DNA of 64,000 nt from Capitulum mitella (taxonomy: Eukaryota > Arthropoda > Thecostraca > Pollicipedomorpha > Pollicipedidae), in the NCBI GenBank assembly GCA_030062745.1, contig CP099840.1, positions 31,251,006-31,315,005 of the forward strand, read 5' to 3'. The first letter of the stretch is position 1; every line of letters begins with the position of its first letter. Below the pieces are notes generated by a model. It was not told the origin of the DNA. It made no database searches and worked only from the letters and a program-made list of their open reading frames with translations. Of this stretch, positions 24,401 to 35,456 are shown one piece after another. The translations under genes and the position numbers were made by a program.

Positions 24401-27400
24401 TTGGAAAGCACAGTTTTATTTGCAGTTTGCCTGATTATTCGTCGGTTTCCTTTCCGCAAGTAGAAGGATTTTAGAGAGTGCCGTGAGAGCTCATACGAGC
24501 ACGTTAGCCCACCAACACCACTGATTACACAGGGGACGCAAACGCCCGGGAGTGGGGTCAGCGCGCTTGTGGACCTCGAAATCACTTGTTTTGTCAGGTT
24601 AGCGCTGGCTTTGTGTATTGTGTCATCTGTGTCGGTTTCCATTGAACTGTTTTGGCGAGTTGTGCGCCGCGAGTCCGCTCTCCAGCTGTTCTCGTTGTGG
24701 AGCGATTGGGCCTTGTCTGTCCGACCGCGGCCATTGAAGGAAGTCCCCGAGATGAACCTGTGTTTGTCGTGCCGGCTTTGGTCCTTCATTGCATTGAATG
24801 AGTCAAGCGGTGACTGTGCTATGTACGTCGGACTGGGTGACGAATTCTGTCCCGTGTCTCGTGTGTGGCCCTCGCGGGATCCGTCAGCAGAGACGGAACG
24901 GGCAGTAGCAGTATCCTGTATCCCGTACCCCGGGCATTGCGGCAGGCGCCCGCACTCCAACGTGACAACGTTACCCCGCTGTATCCCGAACGCTGGGCTG
25001 GATGTTCTCGCACTCCTACTCACTGTCCTGGACGGATGAAGTGGCAGCCGGACCTTGTGCCCCACGGATCAAACAGCAACTGTACCGCGCAGTCGCCCCC
25101 TCACCCCATCACAGAATAATGGCTGTACCCTGTAGGACAGACCAGTTGGTAACTACGCTGTACCCGGACAGATCGGTCAGTGACTACCGTCTACCCGGAC
25201 AGATCGGTCAGTGGCTGTACCCTGCACCCAGATAGATCGTTCAGTGACCGTACCCTGTGCCTGGACAGATCGGTCCGTGACTATCCTGTACCTGGACAGA
25301 TCGGTCAGTGACCGTACCCTGCGCCCGGACAGATCGGTCAGTGACCGTACCTGTACCTGGACAGATCGGTCAGTGACCGTACCCTGTACCTGGACAGATC
25401 GGTCAGTGACTGTGCCCTGTACCTGGACAGATCGGTCAGTGACCGTACCCTGTACCTGGACAGATCGGTCAGTGACTGTGCCCTGTACCTGGACAGATCG
25501 GTCAGTGACCGTACCCTGTACCTGGACAGATCGGCCAGTGACTGTGCCCTGTCCTCGGACAGATTGAACGGGTCAGTCAGCAGCAGCTGAGCTGTACCTG
25601 GACAGATCGGTCAGTGACCGTACCCTGTACCTGGACAGATCGGTCAGTGACTACCCTGTACCTGGACAGATCGGTCAGTGACTGTGCCCTGTACCTGGAC
25701 AGATCGGTCAGTGACTGTGCCCTGTACCTGGACAGATCGGTCAGTGACCGTACCCTGTACCTGGACAGATCGGTCAGTGACTGTGCCCTGTACCTGGACA
25801 GATCAGTCAGTGACCGTACCCTGTACCTGGACAGATCGGTCAGTGACCGTACCCTGTACCTGGACAGATCGGTCAGTAACTGTGCCCTGTACCTGGACAG
25901 ATCGGTCAGTGACCGTACCCTGGACCTGGACAGATCGGTCAGTGACCGTACCCTGTACCTGGACAGATCGGTCAGTGACTACCCTGTACCTGGACAGATC
26001 GGTCAGTGACTGTGCCCTGTACGTGGACAGATCGGTCAGTAACTGTGCCCTGTACCTGGACAGATCGGTCAGTGACTGTGCCCTGTACCTGGACAGATCG
26101 GTCAGTGACTGTGCCCTGTACCTGGACAGATCGGTCAGTGACCGTACCCTGTACCTGGACAGATCGGTCAGTAACTGTGCCCTGTACCTGGACAGATCGG
26201 TCAGTAACTGTGCCCTGTACCTGGACAGATCGGTCAGTGACCGTACCCTGTACCTGGACAGATCGGTCAGTGACTGTGCCCTGTATTCGGACAGATTGAG
26301 CGGGTCAGTCAGCAGCAGCTGAAGTACGCATTGGCCGGCGTCGATGACGGCGTGTGGACGCTGTTCGCCGAGGAGGGCGAGATGAAGATGTACAAGCGGG
26401 AGGAGGAGGTGGACGGCCTGGCGGTGGACCCGCTGAAGGCGGTGCACGTGGTCTCGGGCGTGACGGCGCACGAGGTCTGCTGGCACTTCTGGTCGCCGGA
26501 CGTCCGGCTGGAGTGGGAGAGTGAGTTTACCGGGGTCTGTGGACCGCCACAGTGTTCTCTGCTGGAGTGGGAGAGTAAGTTTATAGGGGTCTGTTGACCT
26601 CCACAGTGCCCTCTGCTGTAGTGGGAGAGTGAGTTTACCAGGGTCTGTGGACCGCCAGTGTTCTCTGCTGGAGTGGGAGAGTAAGTAAGTTTATAGGGGT
26701 CTGTTGACCTCCACAGTGCCCTCTGCTGTAGTAGGAGAGTGAGTTTACCAGGGTCTGTGGACCGCCACAGTGTTCTCTGCTGGAGTGGGAGAGTAAGTAA
26801 GTTTATAGGGGTCTGTTGACCTCCACAATGCCCTCTGCTGTAGTGGGAGAGTGAGTTTACAGGGGCCTGTGGACTGCCACAGTGTCTTCCGCTATAGTGG
26901 GAGAGTGAGTTTACAGGGGTCTGTTGACCTCCACAGTGCCCTCTGCTGTAGTGGGAGAGTGTGAGAGAGTGAGTTTATCGTTGTGTGTGTGTGTGTGTGG
27001 ACGGCCACAATGTCGTCGGTAGGCGTTTAATGCGATTTGTTGTCGATGCGTCTTAAAAACTACAATAACAAAGGAATTAAAGGAATAGATAGCGAATACG
27101 GAAGCAGAAAAAGCGAAATCGTCAACCCTTTCTGGAAAAGCTGGACGTGGCAGTTTTCTTGCCGTTATCCCCGTGTTAGATGAGCTCAGCCGAGAGCGTT
27201 TCCAGCATCCCTGTCTGGGTCAGCGGCAGGGGAGGGGGATGGCGTTCCTGTGATTGCTGAGATTCATCGGGTGTGACGCAGGATTTCTACACAATGCCTA
27301 GTGAGTCACGGTCAATGCGATAAAACAAGCACGGCCCTGACCTTGCCACTGAGGTGTTCCTAACTGGGGCATTGGAGCCAAACACTTGTTATCAGGTCAG

Positions 27401-30400
27401 ACTAACCGACACTTGGCCCCGGGTGTTGTGACATTTTGACGGCACTGTCATGTATGACTGGGCACGGTGGCCTTCCTTGCTTTTCACCAGTGTCATTTTA
27501 TGGGGGTAACATGAAGGGCATAGGACATTACTCGTAACTACTCACGATTTCTTCCACTCACCCGGTTATGGATAGCGGACGTGTGATATCAGAGAAAAAC
27601 TGAGTAAGATCTGGGCCGTGTGATTAGGGTTTCCGTTTCTTGCGAGACACGCAGAGTGAAAAACAGCAGCGGCCATCCGCATGCCTCCGGTGTGTGAGCA
27701 TTTGGTGAAAACGTTTCTGAAGCTATTCACGCGACATTACCTGTGTTGTAGATGTAACGCTTGTGTCCGTGAAACGGTCGTCCCGTGGAACCGTGTGTCT
27801 GCGAGACACGTGCTTCTGTATCGACGCAGTGGTTTGACAGTTCGGAGGACGGTGTGTGGGTTGGTTATCGGTTGTAGTTGTAGACCATGGCCAGTGATGA
27901 CGTGTTTTGTGGGTCTACGTGAATAATGCCTGCTGACTCGTCTGCGGGCTGTGAGGTTTGGTTATATGTGTGAGCTATGAGCTATGGTTCATTGGTTGGA
28001 CCGATTAAACTGCCCCCCCCCCCTCCCCTGCGGTCTGTCCAACATCGGGTCGTTTCTGTTTGTTCGGACTGTAGTGGTTTTCGTGCGATGTTGAGCGATT
28101 TTTTTTCTTCATTCAATGTGTGCACCTCATATGACCTTAGCATTGTCCTTCCGGTAATGTCCGGTGACTACCTGACCTCTCAGTCCGTGCACAGACAGTG
28201 TACGGAATTGATGTTCCGTCCTCGCTGGCACCCCGCCGGGCCCCGTTCCGCGCTGGCCCGTCACAACAAACAGGCCCGACCAGTCTCCGTCCGTCCGCTC
28301 TCCGCCGGCCGCGTCACCCGGGCCCCGGCGCGGCACCTGACTGCCGAACCCCGGCCGCCCGCAGCCACCGTGGAGCAGGTGACCATTCTGGAGACGGTGG
28401 ACGAGCAGACGGCCATCAACCTGCAGGTGCACAAGCGCGTGTGGCCGGCGGCTCAGCGGGACTCGCTCTTCTGGTCGCACATCGAGCGCCAGGTGGTCGA
28501 CGGCCAGGAGTGGTGGATCGTCGTCAACAACTCGACCGACTACGCCAGCGAGGTGAGCGCGCCGGCCGCCCCGGTCCCTCTCCCGCGAGCCCGCCGGCCG
28601 ACCCCCAGAGGCCGACCCTCAGAGGCTGATCCCTAGAGGCCGACCCCCAGAGGCTGATCCCCAGAGGCCGATCCCCAGGGACTGGTCCCCAGAGGCTGAT
28701 CCCAAGAGGCTGACCCTCCCAGGGGCCGACCCACCCACAGAGGCCGACCCCCTAGAGGCCGATCCCCTAGGGGCTGACCATCAGAGGCCGGCCCCTTGGA
28801 GGACGACCCCCCACCAGAGGCTGATCCACAGAGGTTGACCCCCTGGAGGCCGATCCCCCAGAGGGCGGCGCCCCATGGGTCGACCCCCAGAGGCCTACCT
28901 TTACCGGCCGTAGAGACCGGACCGGCCGTGTGCTGCTGGATCATACTCTGCTGTTTTTTCGTTGGAGGTTTTTTATGACTGATTCTGCGGCGCTGAAGGC
29001 CGAAGTTGTTTAGCCATTGCGAGGAATGCCTTTTTACGTGTGCCTTTTCCGTTCACGACCTGGGAATCTTTCTCATTTTTTCTTGTTTGCCCCTTTCCTG
29101 CCGTCTCTAACGTGCATCTCGTCTGAACTCCTCTGATGATGTGGAACGGTTCCGTTCGCCACTTAGCTTAGACGCTTGTCTGTGACTAACTTGGGCACGC
29201 AGCCTTAAAGTTCTGTGCACAAGACACGAAGGCTGCGCGTATGTAGTGCTGCATGTTTCACGTCGTGTAGTTTTGAGAGCCAGGTGTCGTGGGCTCGTAT
29301 GGGTGTTATTGCCCAATTTATCTAGCCGGCTGCGGCCGTTGCTCCTGAGTTTCGCAGTCTGTGTGCTCGTAGCCGGTGCATCAATGACGCCAGCGAGTCG
29401 TCAGCTCTGCACGCCCGCTCGCGACGTCGACGTTTATCGGCTCTGTTTTCCGGTAGCAAATGAAACTGCACCCACCCTTCCCTCACACGGACGATCCCAG
29501 AGCGGCCGAGGGATGGATCTTTCTGGTAAACGGGCGTCCGCCGGCGCGTGCTGTCGTGTGCCCGCCGCATGTGGCCCCCGGCGGCGGCGCGCCGGGTCGG
29601 CGCCGACGCCGGCCGGCCGGTCGCCCACTGCATGCCGCCTGATGCTTGGCGTCCTGTCACGCGGCGTCCGCGCGCCGCTCGGCCCCCGCTTGTGCGACTG
29701 CTGCGCTGCGCGAGTGGAGATCGCCCGGTCCGTGGCTTCTCTGTGTGCGTGTGCTCGGTAATTCTGTCGCGTGTGATTGTGTTTGTCTAACGAATGTTTG
29801 TCACTTGTGCGTGGTCATTGTGGTCGTCGTGACTTCGTTTGTTGTTTTTGTGTGGCTTGTCCCCTTCCTCGTTTTGACCCGTGCGCGGGGTAAATTTCCA
29901 CGTTCAAACTGCAAGTGCAGGTATGTGTGGTTTTGCTTTGCCAATCGAACTGTGAGTAAGCAAGAGTTGTGATAAATTTGGATTCCTAACTTTTCGTATT
30001 GCGACATCCCAGAATTTCACCCCATTTTCAGGTATACTCACATTTTAACAGCAGGCTGCGGAAAATATGTTTGCTCCACTTTGGTCTTTCTACCAGAGCT
30101 TGATAACAGCGGTAGCCAAAACTTTCAAAATTTCAGCTTGCGTACCAAAATATCACAGGTACATCCTGAAAAAAGGTGGTTTTCCAACTCATGTAAGGTC
30201 GTGTCTGTCATCGAGACAATGCTTATAAAATATTCGCTTTTCATAATGTTTGCTTTGTGCTACCGTATGTATCCTTTTCACGGGACCTGACCGTCACAGG
30301 CCCGTCGGGAATACCATGGATATCAGTCATATGATGTCATGCGTTTCAAGCGTCGTCTTAGGTACGGTCGTCAACGGACTTTGGATGTTTTTTCTCGGAT

Positions 30401-32503
30401 ATATTTCTGCTTTTATGAATGAAACGTGCATACCGCGAACAAAGTATTTCGGGTGCAGAGGTGAAATTTCGTTTCTCGACTTCTCATAAGTTGTAAAACA
30501 GGAACACATTATATGTAAAACGTTAGGCTGTGACCTAAATGGGCCGCGTAACCTAGGCCGAGTTTCTATCACTTGGCGATTGTTTGGGTTGTTGCCAAAG
30601 TTCGTAATTGGACTGAAACCTTATGTTACCACCCATTTAGTACTGGGCCTTGGTTTGCAACAGTCATTAATTTTAAGTTTACCCGGTTGGTAAGTCATGA
30701 TTCCGTCGGGTGATGGGCAGCCGATGGCAGCCCAGATCACCCGAATCCGCCCATTGGTTTTCAAGGCGGACGGTGGAACTTCGGTAGTGATAGGTGGCAA
30801 AATACTCAAAAAATGCCGGTTTCGGAATTACAGAACAGGTGCCCATTGCGTATGTGCATGATGATATCAGTGACTGATCTGGACGATATGTGGTATCTGT
30901 AATAGGATCATTTTGACGTTGTTTTATGGAGTCGCTGTTGTAACTGGAACACGCGACCCCGTCAGCAGGCTGTTGCTGTCGGTCCGTCTTTTTGTCGCGC
31001 GCTGCCCCTGTCAGATGTGGTTTGTTTGCGCGCACACCGGCCTTCCCCAGCCGGTCTTTGGTGGCCGGTACTCTGCTTTTCCGAGCGCCCTGCTCTCGTG
31101 CTTTGGAGCCAACGGCGACCGCCGGCAGGCGGAGCTGTCTGATGCCACGACCGGAGGCGCATTGTGACCTCTGGCCATGTACAGAATATGTTGTCATTAA
31201 TCGCGATGCACTGTGGTAAATACGTGCATTTTGTTATTGATATAAGCGCTTCGGCTAACAACAAGAGGCCTTATCCTTCGTGGCTGGTCTGCCACGGTGT
31301 CGTGGTCTGCACTGGTTGGTAAGGCCTCGGCTTTACTGTGAATGCAGTGACATGGTGCTCTGAGTACTGCATGCCTGACCTATGAAAGCGTTCGTGAACA
31401 GTTAACCAAGCAAGCAGTCAGGTGTTGCGGATTTCGATGAATGACGCTGAACGTCATGTTAGTAACAGTGACGCCGTTCCGGTTGGCCGTTTCCTGGTGT
31501 GTGCTCTGTCAGTTGCGGACGTTCTCGTTGTGATCTGCAGGGAATATGGGACGTCCGTTGGAAGTCGTCGTTGGCTTTCGTTTTGTGACGTTTGGGATTC
31601 GGAATTTGTTTGAGCTGTCTCCGTCTGTGTGGGTTTTATGTGCGGGGTGTTGAGTCCGTCAAAACTTGTCTGCTCAGCAGATGCGGTCTGTTACATTTTA
31701 TGACGGTTTTAACTTTACCGAGGAGCTCGCATTGATGTCAGGGAGTTCGTGTCCTTTCGTTGATAGATAAGTAGGATCACTCATGGTTCCTTTTGGCTGT
31801 GAAGGTTTGTTGTTTTTGGGCTGCCGATAGACGTTCTACGTCATTGTCTTCTGTAAGGAAGTGAAGGCACACGAACTCGATCTGTTTCATCTGGGCAGGC
31901 AAGAATGCGAGACAGATGGTCGCAAGAGATGACAAAGGGTCTGCTCCTGTAATTCAGCGCGGGGCCTGTCGCCAGTGTTACCCACTAACTGCGTGTTTGA
32001 ACCGGTAGGCGGCGCGCGAGTCGAGCGACAAGTACGTGCGAGTGCTGCTGACGGTCTGCATGGCGTGCCAGACAGAGATAGTCGGCGACAAGTCCGACCT
32101 CTCCAAGGTCACCCGGGACCAGCTGCGCTGCAAAATCACCTACTGTTCCGTCGGTGAGTTTCGCGCGTCCGTGACGGGTGGGGGCCACAGTGTAAGCGGC
32201 CGTTTTCCCTGTCATCTGTCTTCGTTGCCGGCGGTGTGTAAGGTTGCCCGTTTACTGCTCTGCTATCGACAGCGATCCTTGTTTCCGCCTGCGCCGACTT
32301 GCCGCCGCCGGGCGCCTCGCCTCAGCGACGCGGACTCCGAGGGAGAACTGACTGACCTGCCGCCGTGTGTTGCAGTAAACCCCGGCGGCTGGGCGCCTAC
32401 CTCGGCCCTGCGCATGGTCTACAAGCGCGAGTACCCGCGCTTCCTCAAGCGCTTCACCGGCTACGTCATAGAACAGTGCAAGAACAAACCGATCCAGTGG
32501 TAG
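9415..32503 (+). CDS. CERT1: Ceramide transfer protein (CERT / StARD11 family)
   Basis: CERT extracts ceramide at the ER and delivers it to the trans-Golgi for sphingomyelin-type lipid synthesis. Coding exons: 9415-9559, 10309-10391, 10950-11069, 11585-11687, 11887-12006, 12568-12627, about 12932-12981, 13618-13845, 24001-24165, 26295-26520, 28365-28552, 32009-32153, 32376-32503, giving about 586 residues (human 598-624). Domains in order: PH (residues about 20-116, with [15 protein letters not shown] and [10 protein letters not shown]); serine-rich motif ([13 protein letters not shown]), known in the family as a phosphorylation switch; coiled coil ([18 protein letters not shown]); [14 protein letters not shown] motif (EDEFFDAVE, residue about 313) that binds ER VAP proteins; C-terminal START domain ending NPGGWAP...[10 protein letters not shown] start at ATG 9415; a second ATG follows directly. 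Phases agree throughout except at the seventh exon, whose best-looking acceptor (12891) is out of phase. Minisatellites made of splice-site copies flank exon 26295-26520. Confidence 0.95.
14828..14908. repeat. GATCCG/ATCCAATCC-rich cluster
   Basis: Degenerate short repeats built on GGATCC, GATCCG and ATCCAATCC. A similar cluster lies at 17068-17190 and a smaller AATCAATCC patch at about 15340-15375. The two larger clusters might be the ends of one decayed 2.3-kb element, but I could not align them convincingly. Confidence 0.4.
16553..16565. promoter_or_regulatory. Perfect palindromic AGGTCA-N-TGACCT site
   Basis: AGGTCA, one base, TGACCT. This is the IR1 palindrome bound by the ecdysone receptor EcR/USP in arthropods (established for the motif). 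It lies about 2 kb upstream of the candidate alternative CERT start exon. Function here is inference; such sites also occur by chance in AGGTCA-rich repeats. Confidence 0.35.
17068..17190. repeat. GATCCG/ATCCAATCC-rich cluster, second
   Basis: Same short-motif composition as 14828-14908, including ATCCGATCCGGATCCG. Possible partner end of a decayed element. Confidence 0.4.
18571..18930 (+). CDS. Candidate alternative first exon of CERT (PH-less isoform) or nested gene
   Basis: A 120-codon open stretch starts at ATG 18571 in a near-ideal context (CCGCCATGG) and ends in phase 0 at a good donor (GCACGAG|GTAGGC). It lies inside the 10-kb CERT intron and is in phase with the acceptor of the FFAT exon at 24001. 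The product begins [20 protein letters not shown], a strongly basic stretch; residues about 50-90 form a short heptad-like coiled coil ([20 protein letters not shown]). Upstream sequence (18200-18500) is CpG-rich, as at a promoter. If spliced to 24001, the protein would keep FFAT and START but have this basic tail in place of the PH domain. I recognise no homologue; a separate nested gene is the alternative. Confidence 0.5.
19230..19372. repeat. Three-copy tandem repeat of about 50 bp
   Basis: Units contain GGAGGTCCGGGCCCGGT and TGTAACGC. Three copies follow each other within the CpG-rich zone downstream of the candidate CERT start exon. Confidence 0.7.
19670..19826. repeat. 60-bp tandem repeat, about 2.6 copies
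   Basis: The unit begins GGGACTGTGACTGCAGTGAC and ends GACACGTGACC. The first two units are virtually identical and the third partial copy diverges (GATTGCGGCGACC), which suggests recent duplication. Confidence 0.85.
24001..24165 (+). CDS. CERT1: CERT exon carrying the FFAT motif
   Basis: The exon has 55 codons and is phase 0 at both ends. It encodes [20 protein letters not shown] and a basic stretch (KMRKKQHIK). The acidic EDEFFDAVE is the two-phenylalanine-in-an-acidic-tract motif that docks CERT on VAP in the ER membrane. Phase-0 symmetry lets it accept either the upstream exon 13618-13845 or the candidate start exon 18571-18930. A weaker, diverged copy of its donor neighbourhood recurs about 79 bp downstream (near 24245). 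Confidence 0.9.
25120..26294 (+). repeat. 33-bp minisatellite made of copies of a splice acceptor
   Basis: About 35 tandem units, mostly 33 bp, with core CTGTACCTGGACAGATCGGT. The array ends at the true acceptor of CERT exon 26295-26520 (CTGTATTCGGACAG|ATT), of which each unit is a recognisable copy. One internal block (25563-25590) reproduces the first 28 bases of the exon, so exon sequence was captured in the expansion. Long frames through the array are repeat artefacts. Confidence 0.9.
26295..26520 (+). CDS. CERT1: CERT exon, start of the START lipid-binding domain
   Basis: The exon encodes [20 protein letters not shown] and continues through [16 protein letters not shown] and [12 protein letters not shown] to RLEWE. 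Entry is phase 0, exit phase 1, both matching the neighbouring exons. I chose the acceptor TTCGGACAG|ATT because it gives the family-like [18 protein letters not shown] junction. Both edges lie directly against minisatellites built from copies of the same splice sites. The first 28 bases are also repeated at 25563-25590. Confidence 0.9.
26517..26965 (+). repeat. 54-57-bp minisatellite made of copies of a splice donor
   Basis: About eight units, each starting GAGTGGGAGAGTGAGTTTA or GGGAGAGTAAGT. The first unit is the real junction: exon 26295-26520 ends GAGTGGGAGA and the intron begins GTGAGT. Some later units read GTAAGT, a better donor consensus than the authentic site. A short (GT)n run lies just after the array at about 26985. 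Confidence 0.9.
28591..28910 (+). repeat. Degenerate minisatellite near a CERT donor
   Basis: About 14-bp and multiple-of-14-bp units built on CCGACCCCCAGAGG and CTGATCCCCAGAGG. It starts about 40 bp after the donor of exon 28365-28552. Unlike the other arrays it does not contain the splice-site sequence. Confidence 0.75.
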
Positions 32504-35399
32504 CCGCCGGTCCGGGCCCGGCCGATCCCAGCGCCGCGCCGCAGAGCGCTGCCGCGGTTGCAGTGTCCGCCGCGGCCGACAGGCTGTGGCGTTCCGAGCG
32601 CGCGGCCGCAGGCGCTGTTTCGGCGGCGGTCGACAGATGTCTCTGGTGGTCTCGCCTGGGTCGGCGTTGGACGGGATATAGAACGTCGCGCTGTTGACGG
32701 GGTCTCCTCTCTGCATGCCTGGCCGCACGGAGCGGCTCCGAGAATGGCACCAGGAGCTCAGAACACATATCGGGACGCGTGAGGCCCACCTATGCACCCC
32801 AGTTAATGTTTCCAAAATGGGCGGAGGTGCAGCCTTGATTGTGGAGGTTGCTGATATTTGTATCCTTCGGTAATTGCCCGGGGGACTATTTCTACTTCTC
32901 TCCCGATTGTGCTACGAAAATGCCATGCAAGAATAGCTTCCTTCTTCCCAGCAGTGTGGACAGTGCAACTGTCCACGTGTGTTTGGTATTGCATTCTGTT
33001 TGTATGAATCCCGCTGTATTAATGATCAGCGAGTGGGGATATTAACTGGCAGTGTGTTATCGGTATATGTATCTGGGGGATATGCTAGATAATTGTATTT
33101 TGTGAGGCATCATTGCGAGTGTTGCGTTCGTTGTTTACTGCTGTTGATACAAGTGATCTGACGGTTTAATAGTCATTTACTTCGTGTATTCAACTTTGCT
33201 ATCGTCGCACAGTTCGAATACAGCATTCTTCGTCCTGCGAAGAATGAATGGCGTGGCTCTTTTATCAGTCTTCTGATCTGAAAAGCCAGTCGGCACGCGT
33301 CAGCCCAGGAGCACGTAGACCGTTACCCGGCCTCCACGCACAATGCGCTGCGTGGGCGCCGCCCATCGCCACCTTCTCTTTGGAAAGGCGGCTGTTTTTT
33401 AGCCGGCGTCTGCCGGGCCGGCCGGCGGTGATCTATCGCCGCTCTCTTCCGCCGCTTTCGTCGGCGGCGCGGCGCGACGCGCGGAGAAATCGGCAGCCGA
33501 GCCGCCGCGGGAGAGGACACACGCACAGCGCGCGCCGCCGCCGCCGGCCGCCGACGAAAGTGAAATGGCGCGCCAGCCGGCTGGGTGACGGCTGCGTCGG
33601 CCGCGCCGTCAGCTGGCGGTCGGAGCCGCACGGAGGACGGAGGCGCGGCGCCCGCTGCTGGGCCGGGAACCGCAGACCGACACTGGGGGCGCAGTGAGGG
33701 CCGGAGCTGGGACCAAAGGATCAGAACGGGGAAAGCAAATACATATCTGGCTTTGGTGTACGGCAATCGTGTACTTGGAAATCAGTGCCAGACTTATTCG
33801 GAAAGATATGGGAAAGTTCGGCTGGCGCTGGTCTCTTAGAAGGCGGCGTTTGAACGGACTGAAGCGTGTGATCCGTTTTTCTTGCTTGAAACTATCGTGC
33901 ATATCTACATAGAAACTGCTACAATGGATTCATTGGAGCTCGTCAGACGAGACCACTTTTTGTGCACTCACTGCACGCATCGAGTCAAACGCTTTAGCAT
34001 TGGTGCCTCTGTGCCAACGAGGTAATCAAAACGCATGGCACAAAGGGGATATAACAAAGGCCATTGGGCTTAGCTGTGCATCAACCTCCGAGTTATGTAA
34101 TTCCGTGCCCAGTTTTTCCTAGCCGAAATAACGCAACTGTTTCGGGTGTTTGGTACGTCATTCGTCGCGTGTTCGACTGACGTTCGACATAACCTGATTA
34201 AGATGTATGGGTACAGTTTTTAGTGTTTTCTGTTCCTTACCACCTCGTTTCCTTCGAATGGGGCTGATAAACAGAATACCAGGCACCTATACATTACCGT
34301 CAATGTTAATTTGTTCAGTTAACATTGGCATTGAAGAAGTTCGTCAGTTCGTTTCGCTCATTGTATGTCTTGCACTAATTAATTGAACTTAATGCCAAGC
34401 TCATTATGCTTCCAGTCCAAAATGGGTACATCAGGTTGATCGGTTATTTTAAACCTTGCATGGAGCCTGCGAGATTTTGTACCAGAAGCGCGCTACAGGT
34501 TAACTGCCTCTGTGCAAGGTGATCCGACATGAAGTTTTAATCTTTCTGAAAAGAAAAACATTCTACTTGAACCGAGACAGCCATGAAGCAACACTGTACC
34601 TCGTTGGCTTGCAAAATGAAACTCATCGAAACATACACGCCATGTCGCATTTTGCTATGCCGGTGTTCTACTTAACAATTTTCTCTTCCATGTAATATAA
34701 GCGTCAAAAAATTCGACACAGAAGAACTCAAAGTGTTGCTAAATTAACCCAGGCGTCTAAAGTTGCGTAACAGCGGTTCTGAAACGATGCTTGTCATGTC
34801 TATCGCGCGCACCCCGATAGTCATGAATCTGCAATGGAGTAGTTTCGCCGCAGTCACCGCGAGTACGTCGCGCTGGAAGGTCCTTATCGCGCCGTGCAGC
34901 TGCACAGCTCGACCGTCACGTACCCGGCTAACGACTTCGGAGTCAGGCCAGTTACCACACCCGGCCTTCGTTCTGCAGAGCTTTGGCATGCGGTGGTTAT
35001 GACAGCAAGTTCGTAAGCATAATTTCGCCAAACAGACGTCATAACAAGCAGATACAAATATCTTAGAAGAGCGCCGACCGTACTGGTACATAACCGAAAT
35101 TCTTCGTTTCAAAAGAAGATGAAAAATGCATTTAATTGGTATTATATATGCATCCTGACCCAAGTTTGAGACATGTTCCAGGGAGAACAAATCAGAATCG
35201 TCTTCCTACAGCATAGTAAGGTACCTCCCGTTTTTGGACAGTCGATTAACTGTGCCACCATTTTGGCCAGCGGCCGACCCCGCCATCATGGGGGCTCTCC
35301 CGGTAAGTGCCTTCCGCCCGGTTTCACTCGTTCGAGAGGGGTCAGTCCTCTGGGCTGGGCGTTCTGTCTCGTGGCCTCAGGCCCGCCCGCCCGAGACGC
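32504..35399. other. Intergenic region downstream of CERT
   Basis: Holds the CERT 3' untranslated region, whose end I could not place because no convincing AATAAA was seen nearby. A CpG-rich, low-complexity zone at about 33280-33720 produces long frames on both strands with no recognisable domain. The rest shows no gene. Confidence 0.4.
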
Positions 35400-35406
35400 T
35401 ATAAAA
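35400..35406 (+). promoter_or_regulatory. TATA box of the secreted-peptide gene
   Basis: TATAAAA lies 51-57 bp upstream of the start codon at 35457, the spacing expected for a short leader with transcription starting near 35430. Confidence 0.7.
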
Positions 35407-35456
35407 GCTGGGCCGCCCGTTGTTTTCACCATTGTGTGTTTGGCTGCGACGACAAC

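Noticed and set aside
25120-26294. Regular repeats considered as a CRISPR array
   Set aside because: Units are contiguous with no unique spacers, in a eukaryotic intron, with no cas genes.
25211-26322. Long open frames with 11-residue repeats through the 25-26 kb array
   Set aside because: They follow the 33-bp minisatellite, exist in several frames and both strands, shift frame at short units, and lie between two CERT exons in phase with each other.
33248-33766. Overlapping 147-149-codon frames on both strands
   Set aside because: CpG-rich low-complexity sequence opens several frames at once; no family resemblance.
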